A stretch of DNA of 64,000 nucleotides from Brevibacterium sp. CBA3109 (GTDB lineage: Bacteria; Actinomycetota; Actinomycetes; Actinomycetales; Brevibacteriaceae). The notes beneath the pieces are model-generated. The model worked only from the letters and a program-made list of their open reading frames with translations, was not told the origin of the DNA and did no database searches. Shown here one piece after another: positions 49,648-58,674 of the stretch (positions are counted from its first letter, which is position 1; each line of letters begins with the position of its first letter). Where the stretch lies: the NCBI RefSeq assembly GCF_040256645.1, contig NZ_CP158281.1, positions 3,224,001 through 3,288,000 of the forward strand, written 5' to 3'. Made by a program: the position numbers and the translations under genes.

Positions 49648-51435
49648 TCAGCCCGCGGCGGTGCGCAGGTTGCGGGCCAGTTCGCGTCTCTTCGCCTGCT
49701 CATCCGGGTCCGGAACGGGCAGGGAAGCGATGAGTCGCTTCGTGTAGTCGTTGCTCGGCGACCCGAGCACCTTCTCGCCTGTCCCCTCTTCCAACAGCTC
49801 GCCGTGGAACAGCACTCCGATGCGATCGGAGAGCATGTCGACCACGGCCAGATCGTGGCTGATGAACAGGGCCGCGAAATCGAACCTGTTCTGCAGCTCG
49901 ACGAACAGTTCAAGCACCTTGGCCTGCACGGACACGTCGAGGGCCGAAGTCGGCTCGTCGGCGATGAGCAGCTCAGGATCAAGCGCCAGTCCTCGAGCGA
50001 GCGAGGCTCTCTGCCGTTGACCGCCCGAGATCTCGTGCGGGTACCTGGCCGCATAGGCCGTCGGCAGCTGCACCGAGTCGAGGAGTTCGAGCACCCGCTT
50101 GGACCGATCCTTGGCGCTCATGTCCCGCCTGTGGATGGCGAAGGGCTCCGCCACACACTCGCCGATCGTCAGGTGCGGGTTGAACGAGGCCGCAGGATCC
50201 TGGAACACGAATCCGATCCGACGCCGGATCGGGGAGAATGCGCGTTCCTTGAACCCGACCATTTCATGCCCGAGGACCTGCAGGCTCCCACCACTGGCCC
50301 TGGTCAGGCCGGCAATGGCACGACCGATCGTGGTCTTGCCCGAACCGGATTCGCCCACCAGACCGTAGACCTCGCCGGCCTTGATGTCGAAGCTCACGGA
50401 CTTCACCGCCTGGAAGTCCGGGCGCCCGAGCCCTCCCGGATAGACGATGTCCAGGTCGCGTGCGACGACGATGGAGTCCCGTTCGTCACGACCCCTGCCG
50501 GACCCACGTTCGTCACCGACGTCTCCGGACTCCCCCACCGAGGTGGTCCCTGTCCGGTCGCCCTCACGTTCCTCGGCCGCGGCGGCCTTGCGGCTGCCGA
50601 CGACCGTCGACCCCAGCCGCGGGACGGCGCCGAGCAGGTCCCGTGTGTACTGCTCCTGCGGATCGCTGAAGAGCTGTTTGACCGGCGAGACCTCGATGAG
50701 GTCACCCCGATACATCACAGCGACCCGGTCGGCGAGATCGGCGACGACACCCATATTGTGGGTGATGAGCACGATCGCAGTCCCGGTCTCATCGCGCAGG
50801 TCTCGCAGCAGGTCGAGGATCTCGGCCTGAACGGTGACGTCGAGTGCGGTGGTCGGCTCATCGGCGACGATGAGCTTGGCTCCCAGCGCCAACGCCATGG
50901 CGATGACGATGCGCTGCTTCTGCCCACCGGAGAACTGGTGTGGGAAGTAGTCGAAGCGGTTCTTCGCATCGGGGATCCCCACCTGCTCCATCGCCGCGAC
51001 GACCTTCGCCTTGAGTTCGGTCTTGCTCGCCTTCCGATTGTGCGCGCGCAGTCCTTCAGCGATCTGCCAGCCCACCGTGTAGACGGGGTTGAGTGCAGTC
51101 GACGGCTCTTGGAACACCATCGACACGTCACTTCCGCGCATCTCGCGCAGCTGCTGGCTGGAGACGCTGAGGACATCCTTGCCGGAGATGATGACCGCGC
51201 CCGAGCGCTGGGCGGTCTCGGGCAGGAGCCCGAGGATGCTGCGCGCGGTCACGGTCTTGCCGGAACCGGATTCGCCCACGATCGCGAGCACCTCACCGGG
51301 GGCGACCGACAGACTCACATCCTTGACGGCATGCACATCGCCGCCGTCGGTGGAGAAGGTGACATCGAGCCCCTGGACGTCGAGGATGCTGTTGCCAGAA
51401 CTGTCTGGGCTGGCTGTCTTCACGTTCTCACTCAT
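49648..51435 (-). CDS. Peptide ABC importer, fused DppD-DppF ATPases
   Basis: A 595-aa protein carrying two complete nucleotide-binding domains in one chain. The N-terminal domain has GESGSGKTVT (about residues 47-56), signature FSGGQKQRI and Walker B LIVADEPTTALDV. The C-terminal domain, after an Arg/Gly/Glu linker (about 285-325), has GESGSGKTTI, SGGQRQRASLARGLAL and LLIADEPTSALDV. It powers uptake of short peptides through DppB/DppC. ATG 51435 shares one base with the dppC stop (TGATG). It is the last gene of the operon. Confidence 0.93.
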   Translation of the reverse strand: MSENVKTASPDSSGNSILDVQGLDVTFSTDGGDVHAVKDVSLSVAPGEVLAIVGESGSGKTVTARSILGLLPETAQRSGAVIISGKDVLSVSSQQLREMRGSDVSMVFQEPSTALNPVYTVGWQIAEGLRAHNRKASKTELKAKVVAAMEQVGIPDAKNRFDYFPHQFSGGQKQRIVIAMALALGAKLIVADEPTTALDVTVQAEILDLLRDLRDETGTAIVLITHNMGVVADLADRVAVMYRGDLIEVSPVKQLFSDPQEQYTRDLLGAVPRLGSTVVGSRKAAAAEEREGDRTGTTSVGESGDVGDERGSGRGRDERDSIVVARDLDIVYPGGLGRPDFQAVKSVSFDIKAGEVYGLVGESGSGKTTIGRAIAGLTRASGGSLQVLGHEMVGFKERAFSPIRRRIGFVFQDPAASFNPHLTIGECVAEPFAIHRRDMSAKDRSKRVLELLDSVQLPTAYAARYPHEISGGQRQRASLARGLALDPELLIADEPTSALDVSVQAKVLELFVELQNRFDFAALFISHDLAVVDMLSDRIGVLFHGELLEEGTGEKVLGSPSNDYTKRLIASLPVPDPDEQAKRRELARNLRTAAG

Positions 51436-52466
51436 CACTTGACCTCCACGGACTTGGCGATCTTCGTCTTCGCTTTGCGACGCACTCTCAGGCGGGGATC
51501 GTTGAGATCGTTCATCGATTCGCCGACCAGGGTGATGCCCAGGACCGTCAGCACGATGGCCAGGCCCGGGTACACCGAGGTCCACCACACACCGCTGGTC
51601 ACGTCCGGCAGTGCCTTGTTGAGGTCATAGCCCCATTCCGACGCCGAGGTGGGTTCGATGCCGAAGCCCAGGAACCCGAGTCCAGCCAGGGTCAGAATCG
51701 CCTCTGAGGAGTTGAGGGTGAATATCAGCGGCAGGGTCCGCGTGGCGTTGCGGAAGATGTGCTTCGAGATGATTCGGGTCTTCGAGGCACCGAGCACGAT
51801 CGCCGACTCGACGAAGGGCTCTGCCTTGAGGCGCAGGGTCTCCGCGCGCACGACGCGGAAGTACTGCGGGATGAAGACCACGGTGATCGAGAACGCGGCC
51901 GCGGCGATGCCGCCCCACGCACTCGATTGACCGCCGGAGATCGCGATCGACATGACAAGCGCGAGCAGCAGGGTCGGGAAGGCGTAGACCGCGTCGGCGA
52001 TGACGACGAGGATCCGGTCGAGCCAGCCGCCCAAGTAGCCCGAAACGAGCCCCAGAATGACACCGGCGAAGATCGACATGATCACGGCCACGATGATGAC
52101 GGCAACAGCGGTCTGGGCGCCCCAGACCACTCGGGAGAAGACGTCGTAGCCACCGACTGTCGTGCCCCAGATGTGGGTTCCGCCGGGCGGCAGCTTCGAA
52201 CCGAAGTTGCCATCAGCGGTGCCCAGCTGATTGAAGCCGTAGGGGGCGATGAGCGGGGCGAAGATCGCGCAGATGAGGACGATGCCGCACAGGACGAGCC
52301 CGGTGACGAGCATTCCCCGCTGCAGACCGACGGACTGGCGCAGGTGGGAGACGATCGGCAGTCGGGCGAACCAGGATTTTTTGGCCACGTCATCGCTGGT
52401 GATGGCGGGGACACCCGAGCCCGGAGCCGCCTCGGCGACGTTCTCGTTGTTCTCTGGAGTGGACAT
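51435..52466 (-). CDS. Peptide ABC importer permease (DppC-like)
   Basis: A 343-aa inner-membrane permease with about six hydrophobic helices. An extended N-terminal segment (NNENVAEAAPGSGVPAITSD) precedes it, then the ABC loop VRAETLRLKAEPFVESAIVLGASKTRIISKHIF (in two parts, about residues 210-242), with EAAxxxG-like AIVLGASK. The ending, LVGESMNDLNDPRLR, is typical of DppC. It overlaps both neighbours by one base (TGATG). Confidence 0.92.
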   Translation of the reverse strand: MSTPENNENVAEAAPGSGVPAITSDDVAKKSWFARLPIVSHLRQSVGLQRGMLVTGLVLCGIVLICAIFAPLIAPYGFNQLGTADGNFGSKLPPGGTHIWGTTVGGYDVFSRVVWGAQTAVAVIIVAVIMSIFAGVILGLVSGYLGGWLDRILVVIADAVYAFPTLLLALVMSIAISGGQSSAWGGIAAAAFSITVVFIPQYFRVVRAETLRLKAEPFVESAIVLGASKTRIISKHIFRNATRTLPLIFTLNSSEAILTLAGLGFLGFGIEPTSASEWGYDLNKALPDVTSGVWWTSVYPGLAIVLTVLGITLVGESMNDLNDPRLRVRRKAKTKIAKSVEVK

Positions 52467-53557
52467 CAGTACCTCACTCGGGGATCGATGAAAGCGGCGA
52501 CGACGTCGACGAGGAAGTTGGTCAGCGCCACGATGATGGCGAGGAACACCACAATTCCCTGGACGGCGACGAAGTCGCGGGCAGTGAGATATTCGGCGAG
52601 TTTGAAGCCGAGGCCCTTCCACTCGAACGTCGTCTCGGTCAACACGGCACCGGCGAGCATGAGTGCGATCTGCATGCCCATGACCGTGACGATCGGGATC
52701 AGCGCGGGACGGTATGCGTGCTTGGTGACCAGACGGTATTCGGAGATTCCGCGGGACCGGCCCGAGTCGATGTACTGCTGCCCCAAGGTGCCGATGAGGT
52801 TCGTGCGGACGAGCCGGAGGAAGACTCCGGCCGTGAGAACACCGAGGGCGATCGCTGGCAGGACCGCGTGGGCAAGCACGTCTCCGAGGACTTCGATGTT
52901 GCCGATGCGGATCGCGTCGATGATGTAGAACCGGGTGGGCCCGACCACGCCGGACATGATGTATTCGGTCTCGGTGGTGCCGCGGCCCGCGACGGGCAGG
53001 ATGGGCAGGAATACGCCGAAGACCAGCTTGAGGATCATGCCGGCGAAGAAGACCGGGGTGGCGTAGCCGAGGATCGCGAGGATCCGAAGCGCCGCATCGG
53101 GAGCCTTGTCCCGATGGTATGCGGCGAGCATTCCCAGTGGGATGCCGAGGATGAAGGCGACGATCAGGGCGTAGAAGACGAGTTCGACCGTCGCGGTTCC
53201 GTAGTTGAGGAGAATGCTCGACACGGGCTGTCCGTCGGAGATCGCCGTGCCGAAGTCGCCCTTGAGCAGGTTGCCCATGTATTCGAAGTACTGGACGAGG
53301 ATCGGGCGATCATAACCGGCGGCGTGGATACGTTCGGCCAGTTGATCCGTGGTCAGACGCCCGCCCATCGACGCGGAGATCGGGTCGCCGGTGATCCGCA
53401 TGAGGAAGAAGACGAGTGTGGTGAGGATGAAGATGGTGGGGATGATGAGGACGAATCGGATGAGGACGTAGCGCCCCAATCCGCCTCCCGAGGGCTTCTT
53501 CACCGCGACCGAGGTCTCGGCGGCCTCCGCCCCAGATTCGCTTGTGGCTGCAGACAT
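52466..53557 (-). CDS. Peptide ABC importer permease (DppB-like)
   Basis: A 363-aa permease with N-terminal RYVLIRFVLIIPTIFILTTLVFFL (two parts) and about six helices. The conserved segment around YRLVTKHAYRPALIPIVTVMG, and the terminal DVVAAFIDPRVRY, fit DppB/OppB. ATG 53557 has AAAGGAAC upstream. The stop overlaps the dppC start by TGATG. A 190-bp gap with a strong hairpin separates it from the binding-protein gene. Confidence 0.92.
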   Translation of the reverse strand: MSAATSESGAEAAETSVAVKKPSGGGLGRYVLIRFVLIIPTIFILTTLVFFLMRITGDPISASMGGRLTTDQLAERIHAAGYDRPILVQYFEYMGNLLKGDFGTAISDGQPVSSILLNYGTATVELVFYALIVAFILGIPLGMLAAYHRDKAPDAALRILAILGYATPVFFAGMILKLVFGVFLPILPVAGRGTTETEYIMSGVVGPTRFYIIDAIRIGNIEVLGDVLAHAVLPAIALGVLTAGVFLRLVRTNLIGTLGQQYIDSGRSRGISEYRLVTKHAYRPALIPIVTVMGMQIALMLAGAVLTETTFEWKGLGFKLAEYLTARDFVAVQGIVVFLAIIVALTNFLVDVVAAFIDPRVRY

Positions 53558-53661
53558 GTGTTCCTTTGGCTTTCGTCGGTAGACGGTTGTGTCGTCATCA
53601 GACGTGGATTGCATCGGGCATCGATCGTGTCTTCGCCCGGGTGACGAGGTGCGAACGCACG

Positions 53662-53701
53662 ACGAGGTGCAGGTGGACCGTGCGGCTCACCTGCACCTCG
53701 T
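53662..53701 (-). promoter_or_regulatory. Intercistronic hairpin between dppA and dppB
   Basis: ACGAGGTGCAGGTG (53662-53675) pairs perfectly with 53688-53701 around a 12-nt loop. There is no T-run, so it probably stabilises the dppA transcript or attenuates the permease genes, a common device for making extra binding protein. Confidence 0.5.
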
Positions 53702-53747
53702 GTCGAGGGTCAGTACACTGACCGTCGAAGCATTGCCGTGCGCGCTC

Positions 53748-55379
53748 TCACTTGCTCAGCAGCGCCAAACGGAACTGGAACGCGGGATCGAGGGTGTCAT
53801 CGACGCCCTTCACATCCTTGCCGGAGACTGCGATCTGGTTGCCCTGGAGCAGCGGCAGAGTCGGCAGCTCCTCGGAGAGCTGACCCTGGATCTTCTTCAG
53901 TGCGTCCGCACGCTCGCCCTCGTCAGCAATGGAGGACTGAGCGTTCAGTTCCTTGTTCATCGTCTTGTCCCGGTAGTGGTTGCCCAGGAAGCTCGGCGTC
54001 TCGTCCGTGTCGTAGAAGAACGGAACGAGATAGTTGTCTGCGTCCGAGTAGTCCGGGAACCAACCCAGCTGGTACATCGGGTAGGAGTCGGCGGTGCGGT
54101 CCTTGTTGTACTGCACCCATTCCGTCGACTGGAGATTGACCTTGAATAGTCCTGTCTTGTCCAGCTGATCCTTGACCAGGGCGTATTCGTCGCCCGAGGA
54201 GGGACCGTAGTGGTCGGGGTTGTACTGCAGGTTGAGTTTGACCGGAGTCTTGACGCCGGCGTCCTTCAGAGCCTTCTTCGCCTTGTCGACGTCGGGTGCT
54301 CCCTGACCGTCTCCATAATCCGACTTCAGAGGCTCATCGGCACCCGGCAGTCCTTCGGGCACGTGAGAGTACAGCGGCGTGAAGGTGTCCTTGTAGACCT
54401 GAGACGCGATCGCCTGACGATCGACCGAATCGGCCATCGCCTGGCGCACGGCCAACGACTTCTCCTCATCGGCGTCGTCAGTCTTAGCGCCGAAGGGCAT
54501 CGTGTCCATGTTGAAGACGATGTAGCGGATCTCTCCGCCCGGCCCCTTGTGCACCTTGAGGTCGTCCTTCGTGCCGAGGTCTTCGATGTCGGTGGCCGAC
54601 AGCGAACGCCAGGCCACGTCGATCTTGCCCTCCTGGACCTCGAGCTTCATGTTGTTGGCATCCGAGAAGTACTTCATCTGCACGGTCTCGGTCTTCGCCG
54701 GATCGATGAAGCCCTCGTAGTCCTCGTTCGCCTTGTAGGTGAGCAGTTCATTGAACTTGAACCCTTCGATGGTGTAAGGGCCCGCGAAGGCCTTGCCATC
54801 GACGATTGCCTGATTCTCGGTGATCTTGTCCGCCTCGAACACGTCCTCGTCGACGATCGGTCCCGCGGCGCTGGCGAGGACTCCCGGCCAGGTCTGGTCG
54901 TTCTCGCGTTTGAGGTTGAAGACCACGGTCTGCTCGTCAGGAGTCTCGACCGATTTCAGGCCGCCGAGGAGGGACGACGGTCCATTGGGGTCCTGAATCT
55001 TCAGCTGTCGTTCGAAGGAGAACTTCACGTCCGAAGAGGTGAGTTCGTTCCCGTTGGCGTATTTCAGCCCTTCCTTGAGTTTGACCTCGTATTTGGTCGG
55101 CTCGCTGAAGACCGCCGACTCCGCAATGGAGGGGTTGAGGTCTGCGGTGCCCGGCTTGTAGGCCAGGATGAACGGATAGACCTGCTGTTCGACGAGCGAA
55201 CTTCCGTTGTCATAGGCACCGGCCGGGTCGAGGGCGACTACCTTGTCCGTAGTTCCCACGGTGAGGGAGCTACCGCCTTCCTCGCCGTCTCCACCTGTGG
55301 TCGAGGTCGAGCATGCCGAGAGTAGCAAAGCGCCGGCAGCGGCGATGGCCACTGCCTTTGCACCAGTTCGACGTTTCAT
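53748..55379 (-). CDS. Peptide ABC importer solute-binding lipoprotein
   Basis: A 543-aa family 5 extracellular solute-binding protein. It has a lipoprotein signal peptide, MKRRTGAKAVAIAAAGALLLSAC, with lipobox LSAC (Cys near residue 23 becomes the lipidated N-terminus). A Gly/Glu-rich linker follows, then the SBP_bac_5 domain. ATG 55379 has AGGAA upstream. It captures short peptides (specificity unknown) and feeds DppB/DppC/DppDF. It is the first gene of the operon. Confidence 0.93.
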   Translation of the reverse strand: MKRRTGAKAVAIAAAGALLLSACSTSTTGGDGEEGGSSLTVGTTDKVVALDPAGAYDNGSSLVEQQVYPFILAYKPGTADLNPSIAESAVFSEPTKYEVKLKEGLKYANGNELTSSDVKFSFERQLKIQDPNGPSSLLGGLKSVETPDEQTVVFNLKRENDQTWPGVLASAAGPIVDEDVFEADKITENQAIVDGKAFAGPYTIEGFKFNELLTYKANEDYEGFIDPAKTETVQMKYFSDANNMKLEVQEGKIDVAWRSLSATDIEDLGTKDDLKVHKGPGGEIRYIVFNMDTMPFGAKTDDADEEKSLAVRQAMADSVDRQAIASQVYKDTFTPLYSHVPEGLPGADEPLKSDYGDGQGAPDVDKAKKALKDAGVKTPVKLNLQYNPDHYGPSSGDEYALVKDQLDKTGLFKVNLQSTEWVQYNKDRTADSYPMYQLGWFPDYSDADNYLVPFFYDTDETPSFLGNHYRDKTMNKELNAQSSIADEGERADALKKIQGQLSEELPTLPLLQGNQIAVSGKDVKGVDDTLDPAFQFRLALLSK

Positions 55380-55710
55380 TGTGTTCCTGTCATCCAAAAG
55401 TGCTCTCCGTGTCGTCTTTGCTCGGAGAGATCCGCATCACATCTTACGGATCCTGTCCCAAATAGTGAACTGAACCGTATGATTCGACCCACTCTGTCAC
55501 CACTTTGAAACATAACGTCGGTCTCAGTGAAATCGTCGTCCGCCCCGACTTCTCGGGCCGGAGCCTATGAATTTGCGTCGCGGGTCACAATCCGTTTGAC
55601 TTATGAGGTCGATCACAGCGAAGACTCATGCTCCTTTCCGTGTTCGCCCATACAAGTGTTCTCACCGTTCAGTGTCTGACCCCATCGTTTGCCTCCCCGT
55701 TAGGAGAAGC
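55380..55710. other. Divergent promoter region of dpp and AGCS genes
   Basis: A 331-bp gap. GATCCG (55429-55434) and CGGATC (55447-55452) form an inverted repeat near the dppA start. TTGACT at 55596-55601 could be a -35 for the symporter gene, but no matching -10 was seen. No other gene is visible. Confidence 0.4.
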
Positions 55711-57249
55711 ATGTCCGCAGTCCTCGACTGGCTCAACAACATCATCTGGTCCTCAGCCCTTGTCTATCTGTGCCTGGGAGCCGGGGTCTATTTCACGATC
55801 CGCTCCCGCGCTGTGCAGATCAGGCAGATCAAAGCGATCTTCACCCAGATGTTCCGTGGCAAGAGTTCGAACGAGGGCGTGTCCTCGTTCCAGGCGCTGG
55901 CGATCTCCCTGGCCGGGCGCGTGGGTGTCGGCAACATCGCCGGCGTTGCGACCGCGATCGGCTTCGGCGGCCCGGGCGCCATCGTCTGGATGTGGATCTC
56001 TGCCCTCCTCGGCTCCTCCACCTCCTATGTCGAATCGACCCTCGGCCAGGTCTTCAAGGAACAGGACCCCAAATCGGGCGAATACCGTGGCGGACCTGCC
56101 TTCTACATCGAGAAGGCCTACCGTCACACCAAGGCGAAGGGCCTGTTCAAGGTCTACGGCATGGTGTTCGCCTTCGTCACCGTCATGGCCATGAGCTTCA
56201 TGCTTCCCGGAATCCAGTCCAACGCCATTTCCGGTGCGGTCGAGAACGCCTGGAACGTCCCGACCTGGACCACTGCCATCGCCCTCGTCATCATCATGGG
56301 CTTCATCATCGTCGGCGGCATCAAGCGCATCGCCCACTTCGCCTCACTCGCGGTTCCCTTCATGGCCGTTGTCTACATCATCGCCGCAATCGCGGTCACC
56401 ATCATCAACGCGGATCAGATCATTCCGGTGATCGAACTCGTGTTCTCGTCTGCATTCGGCATCGATGCCGGCCCAGAGGCCGCCTTCGGCGGAATCCTCG
56501 GTATGGCCATCCAGTGGGGTGTCCAGCGCGGCATCTACTCGAATGAGGCCGGACAGGGCACCGGACCTCACGCCGCCGCAGCTGCAGAAGTCTCACATCC
56601 CTCCAAGCAGGGACTCGTCCAGGCCGGATCGGTCTATATCGATACCCTGTTCGTCTGCTCGGCAACCGCATTCATGATCCTCTCGACCGGCATGTACAAG
56701 GTCTTCGATGCCGACGGTGAGACGATCATCGGCAGCGGTCGCGGCCAGATGGTCGAGTCGGTCGCCGCCACCCCAGGCGAGAAGTGGCCCCAAGCGGGCC
56801 TGGACTCGATGATGTCGGGCTTCGGCGCCGGATTCATCGCGATCTCGATCTTCCTCTTCGCACTGACAACGATCGTCGCCTACTACTACATGGCGGAGAC
56901 CAACCTGGTGCACATGCTGGGCAGGGTCAAGAACCCGATGGTCCTGGCTGTCGGCAAACGCGTCCTGCAGCTGCTGATCCTCGTCGCCGTGGCTGTCGGT
57001 GCGACCTCCGCCTCTGGCAGCGTATGGGCTCTCGGTGACATCGGGGTCGGGCTCATGGCCTGGCTGAACATCATCGCGATTCTGCTCCTGCAGCAGCCGG
57101 CGTTCAAACTCCTGCGCGACTTCGAACGCCAACAGAAGCTGGGACTGGATCCCGTCTTCGTTCCGAAGGATCTCAACATCCGCAATGCCGACTTCTGGGA
57201 GGTGTGTGCCTCTCGCCTCGAGTCCGGCGCCGAAGTCCGGAAGGGCTGA
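55711..57249 (+). CDS. AGCS-family sodium:alanine/glycine symporter
   Basis: A 512-aa symporter with about ten to eleven hydrophobic helices. Family signatures are FQALAISLAGRVGVGNIAGVATAIGFGGPGAIVWMW (in parts, about residues 60-95) and SNEAGQGTGPHAAAAAEVSHPSKQGLVQ (about 275-303). Members move alanine, glycine or related amino acids with Na+. ATG 55711 has AGGAGAAG upstream. It is divergent from dppA, and its terminator follows at 57286-57317. Confidence 0.93.
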   Translation: MSAVLDWLNNIIWSSALVYLCLGAGVYFTIRSRAVQIRQIKAIFTQMFRGKSSNEGVSSFQALAISLAGRVGVGNIAGVATAIGFGGPGAIVWMWISALLGSSTSYVESTLGQVFKEQDPKSGEYRGGPAFYIEKAYRHTKAKGLFKVYGMVFAFVTVMAMSFMLPGIQSNAISGAVENAWNVPTWTTAIALVIIMGFIIVGGIKRIAHFASLAVPFMAVVYIIAAIAVTIINADQIIPVIELVFSSAFGIDAGPEAAFGGILGMAIQWGVQRGIYSNEAGQGTGPHAAAAAEVSHPSKQGLVQAGSVYIDTLFVCSATAFMILSTGMYKVFDADGETIIGSGRGQMVESVAATPGEKWPQAGLDSMMSGFGAGFIAISIFLFALTTIVAYYYMAETNLVHMLGRVKNPMVLAVGKRVLQLLILVAVAVGATSASGSVWALGDIGVGLMAWLNIIAILLLQQPAFKLLRDFERQQKLGLDPVFVPKDLNIRNADFWEVCASRLESGAEVRKG

Positions 57250-57285
57250 GGCTCGACACTCGTCGACACACAAGTGAATAGACAA

Positions 57286-57317
57286 CGAAGCCCGGGACAA
57301 TGGTGTCCCGGGCTTCG
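57286..57317. terminator. Bidirectional terminator between AGCS and fba
   Basis: A 14-bp perfect stem (CGAAGCCCGGGACA and complement) with loop ATGG sits between convergent genes ending at 57249 and 57393. Confidence 0.8.
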
Positions 57318-57392
57318 TGCCGTCGGTTCGCTTTCGTTCGTGGACCGGTCAGCAGCCGGAGCTCGTGCTGCCGCCTCCGGAGCCCGTGTCTC

Positions 57393-58415
57393 TTACTTCA
57401 GGCTGGTGCCGGCTGAACCGAGGTTCTCACACGCCTGACCAACCCGGGCAGCCATCGCCGCTTCGCCGGCCTTGCCATAGGAACGCGGATCGTAGAGCTT
57501 CTTGTCTCCGACCTCACCGTCGATCTTGAGCACACTGTCGTAATTGCGGAACATGTGCTCGACCACCGGCCGGGTGAAGGCGTACTGAGTGTCCGTGTCG
57601 ATGTTCATCTTCACCACTCCGTGGCGGACCGCCTCGCCGATCTCTTCCGTGCTCGAACCCGAGCCGCCGTGGAAGACCAGATCGAAGGGCTTGTCCTTGC
57701 CCACCTCGGCACCGACATCGGTTTGGATCTCACCGAGGAGCGAGGGACGCAGTTTCACATTGCCTGGCTTGTAGACGCCGTGGACGTTTCCGAAGGTCAG
57801 GGCTGTGAGGTAGCGACCCTTCTCGCCGGTGCCCAGGGCCCGGACCGTGGCCAGGCCATCGGCGACCGAGGTGTAGAGCTTGTCGTTGATCTCGTTCTCG
57901 ACGCCGTCCTCTTCGCCGCCGACGACGCCGACCTCGATCTCGAGGATCGAGTGTGCAGCCGCCGAGAGCTCGAGCAGCTCCTCGGCGAGGACAAGGTTCT
58001 CCCCCAGCGGAACAGCAGAACCATCCCACATATGTGACTGGAAGTAGGGCTCACCGCCGTTCTTCACACGTTCGGTCGAGAGGGCCAGCAGCGGCTTCAC
58101 CCATTCCTCGACCTCCTTCTTCGGGGCATGGTCCGTGTGCAGGGCGATGTTGACGTCGTAGCTCTTGGCCACCTCGGCGGCGAAGACCGAGAACGCAACC
58201 GCACCGCGGACACGGTCCTTGATCGTCGGACCCGAGATGTACTCGGCACCACCGGTCGAGATCTGCACGATGCCGTCGGACCCGGCCTCGGCGAAGCCCC
58301 GGATGGCGGCATTGATCGTCTGGGATGAGGTGCAGTTGATCGCGGGATAGGCGAAGCCCTCGGACTTCGCCCGGTTGATCATCTCGGCATACACTTCGGG
58401 GCTTGCGATGGGCAT
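57393..58415 (-). CDS. fbaA: Class II fructose-bisphosphate aldolase
   Basis: A zinc-dependent aldolase of glycolysis/gluconeogenesis that splits fructose 1,6-bisphosphate. The 340-aa protein has the zinc ligand region IALHTDHAPKKE (about residues 91-102), EIEVGVVGGEEDGV (about 160-173, with the characteristic Glu), the second His region NVHGVYKPGNV (about 209-219), and VFHGGSGSS (about 249-257), binding the phosphate. ATG 58415. It appears monocistronic, with terminators on both sides. Confidence 0.95.
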   Translation of the reverse strand: MPIASPEVYAEMINRAKSEGFAYPAINCTSSQTINAAIRGFAEAGSDGIVQISTGGAEYISGPTIKDRVRGAVAFSVFAAEVAKSYDVNIALHTDHAPKKEVEEWVKPLLALSTERVKNGGEPYFQSHMWDGSAVPLGENLVLAEELLELSAAAHSILEIEVGVVGGEEDGVENEINDKLYTSVADGLATVRALGTGEKGRYLTALTFGNVHGVYKPGNVKLRPSLLGEIQTDVGAEVGKDKPFDLVFHGGSGSSTEEIGEAVRHGVVKMNIDTDTQYAFTRPVVEHMFRNYDSVLKIDGEVGDKKLYDPRSYGKAGEAAMAARVGQACENLGSAGTSLK

Positions 58416-58555
58416 ATGGGCTCCTAGGTCGTTCGTGGTGATGCGCTTTCTGTTGCTCCCAGGTTACTCGGTCTGACCGTCGGCGGCAGAAGCAGACATC
58501 GGGATGTACACGGAACTTTCACTCGGGGCAGGCCCCGACCGCGTGGGTGCCGCAG

Positions 58556-58598
58556 ACACCAGAGGCGACCCGGGAAGAACCCGGGTCGCCTCTGGTGT
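58556..58598 (-). terminator. Strong hairpin terminator of the BCCT gene
   Basis: A perfect 19-bp stem (ACACCAGAGGCGACCCGGG and complement) with loop AAGAA, downstream of the transporter gene ending at 58675. No T-run, but an exceptionally stable stem. Confidence 0.75.
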
Positions 58599-58674
58599 GT
58601 TGACCGTGCCGCTGCGGGCATGCCCTGACATGGGCAATGCCCTCAGCGGGCAGTCACCCTATCTGGGCAGTCGC

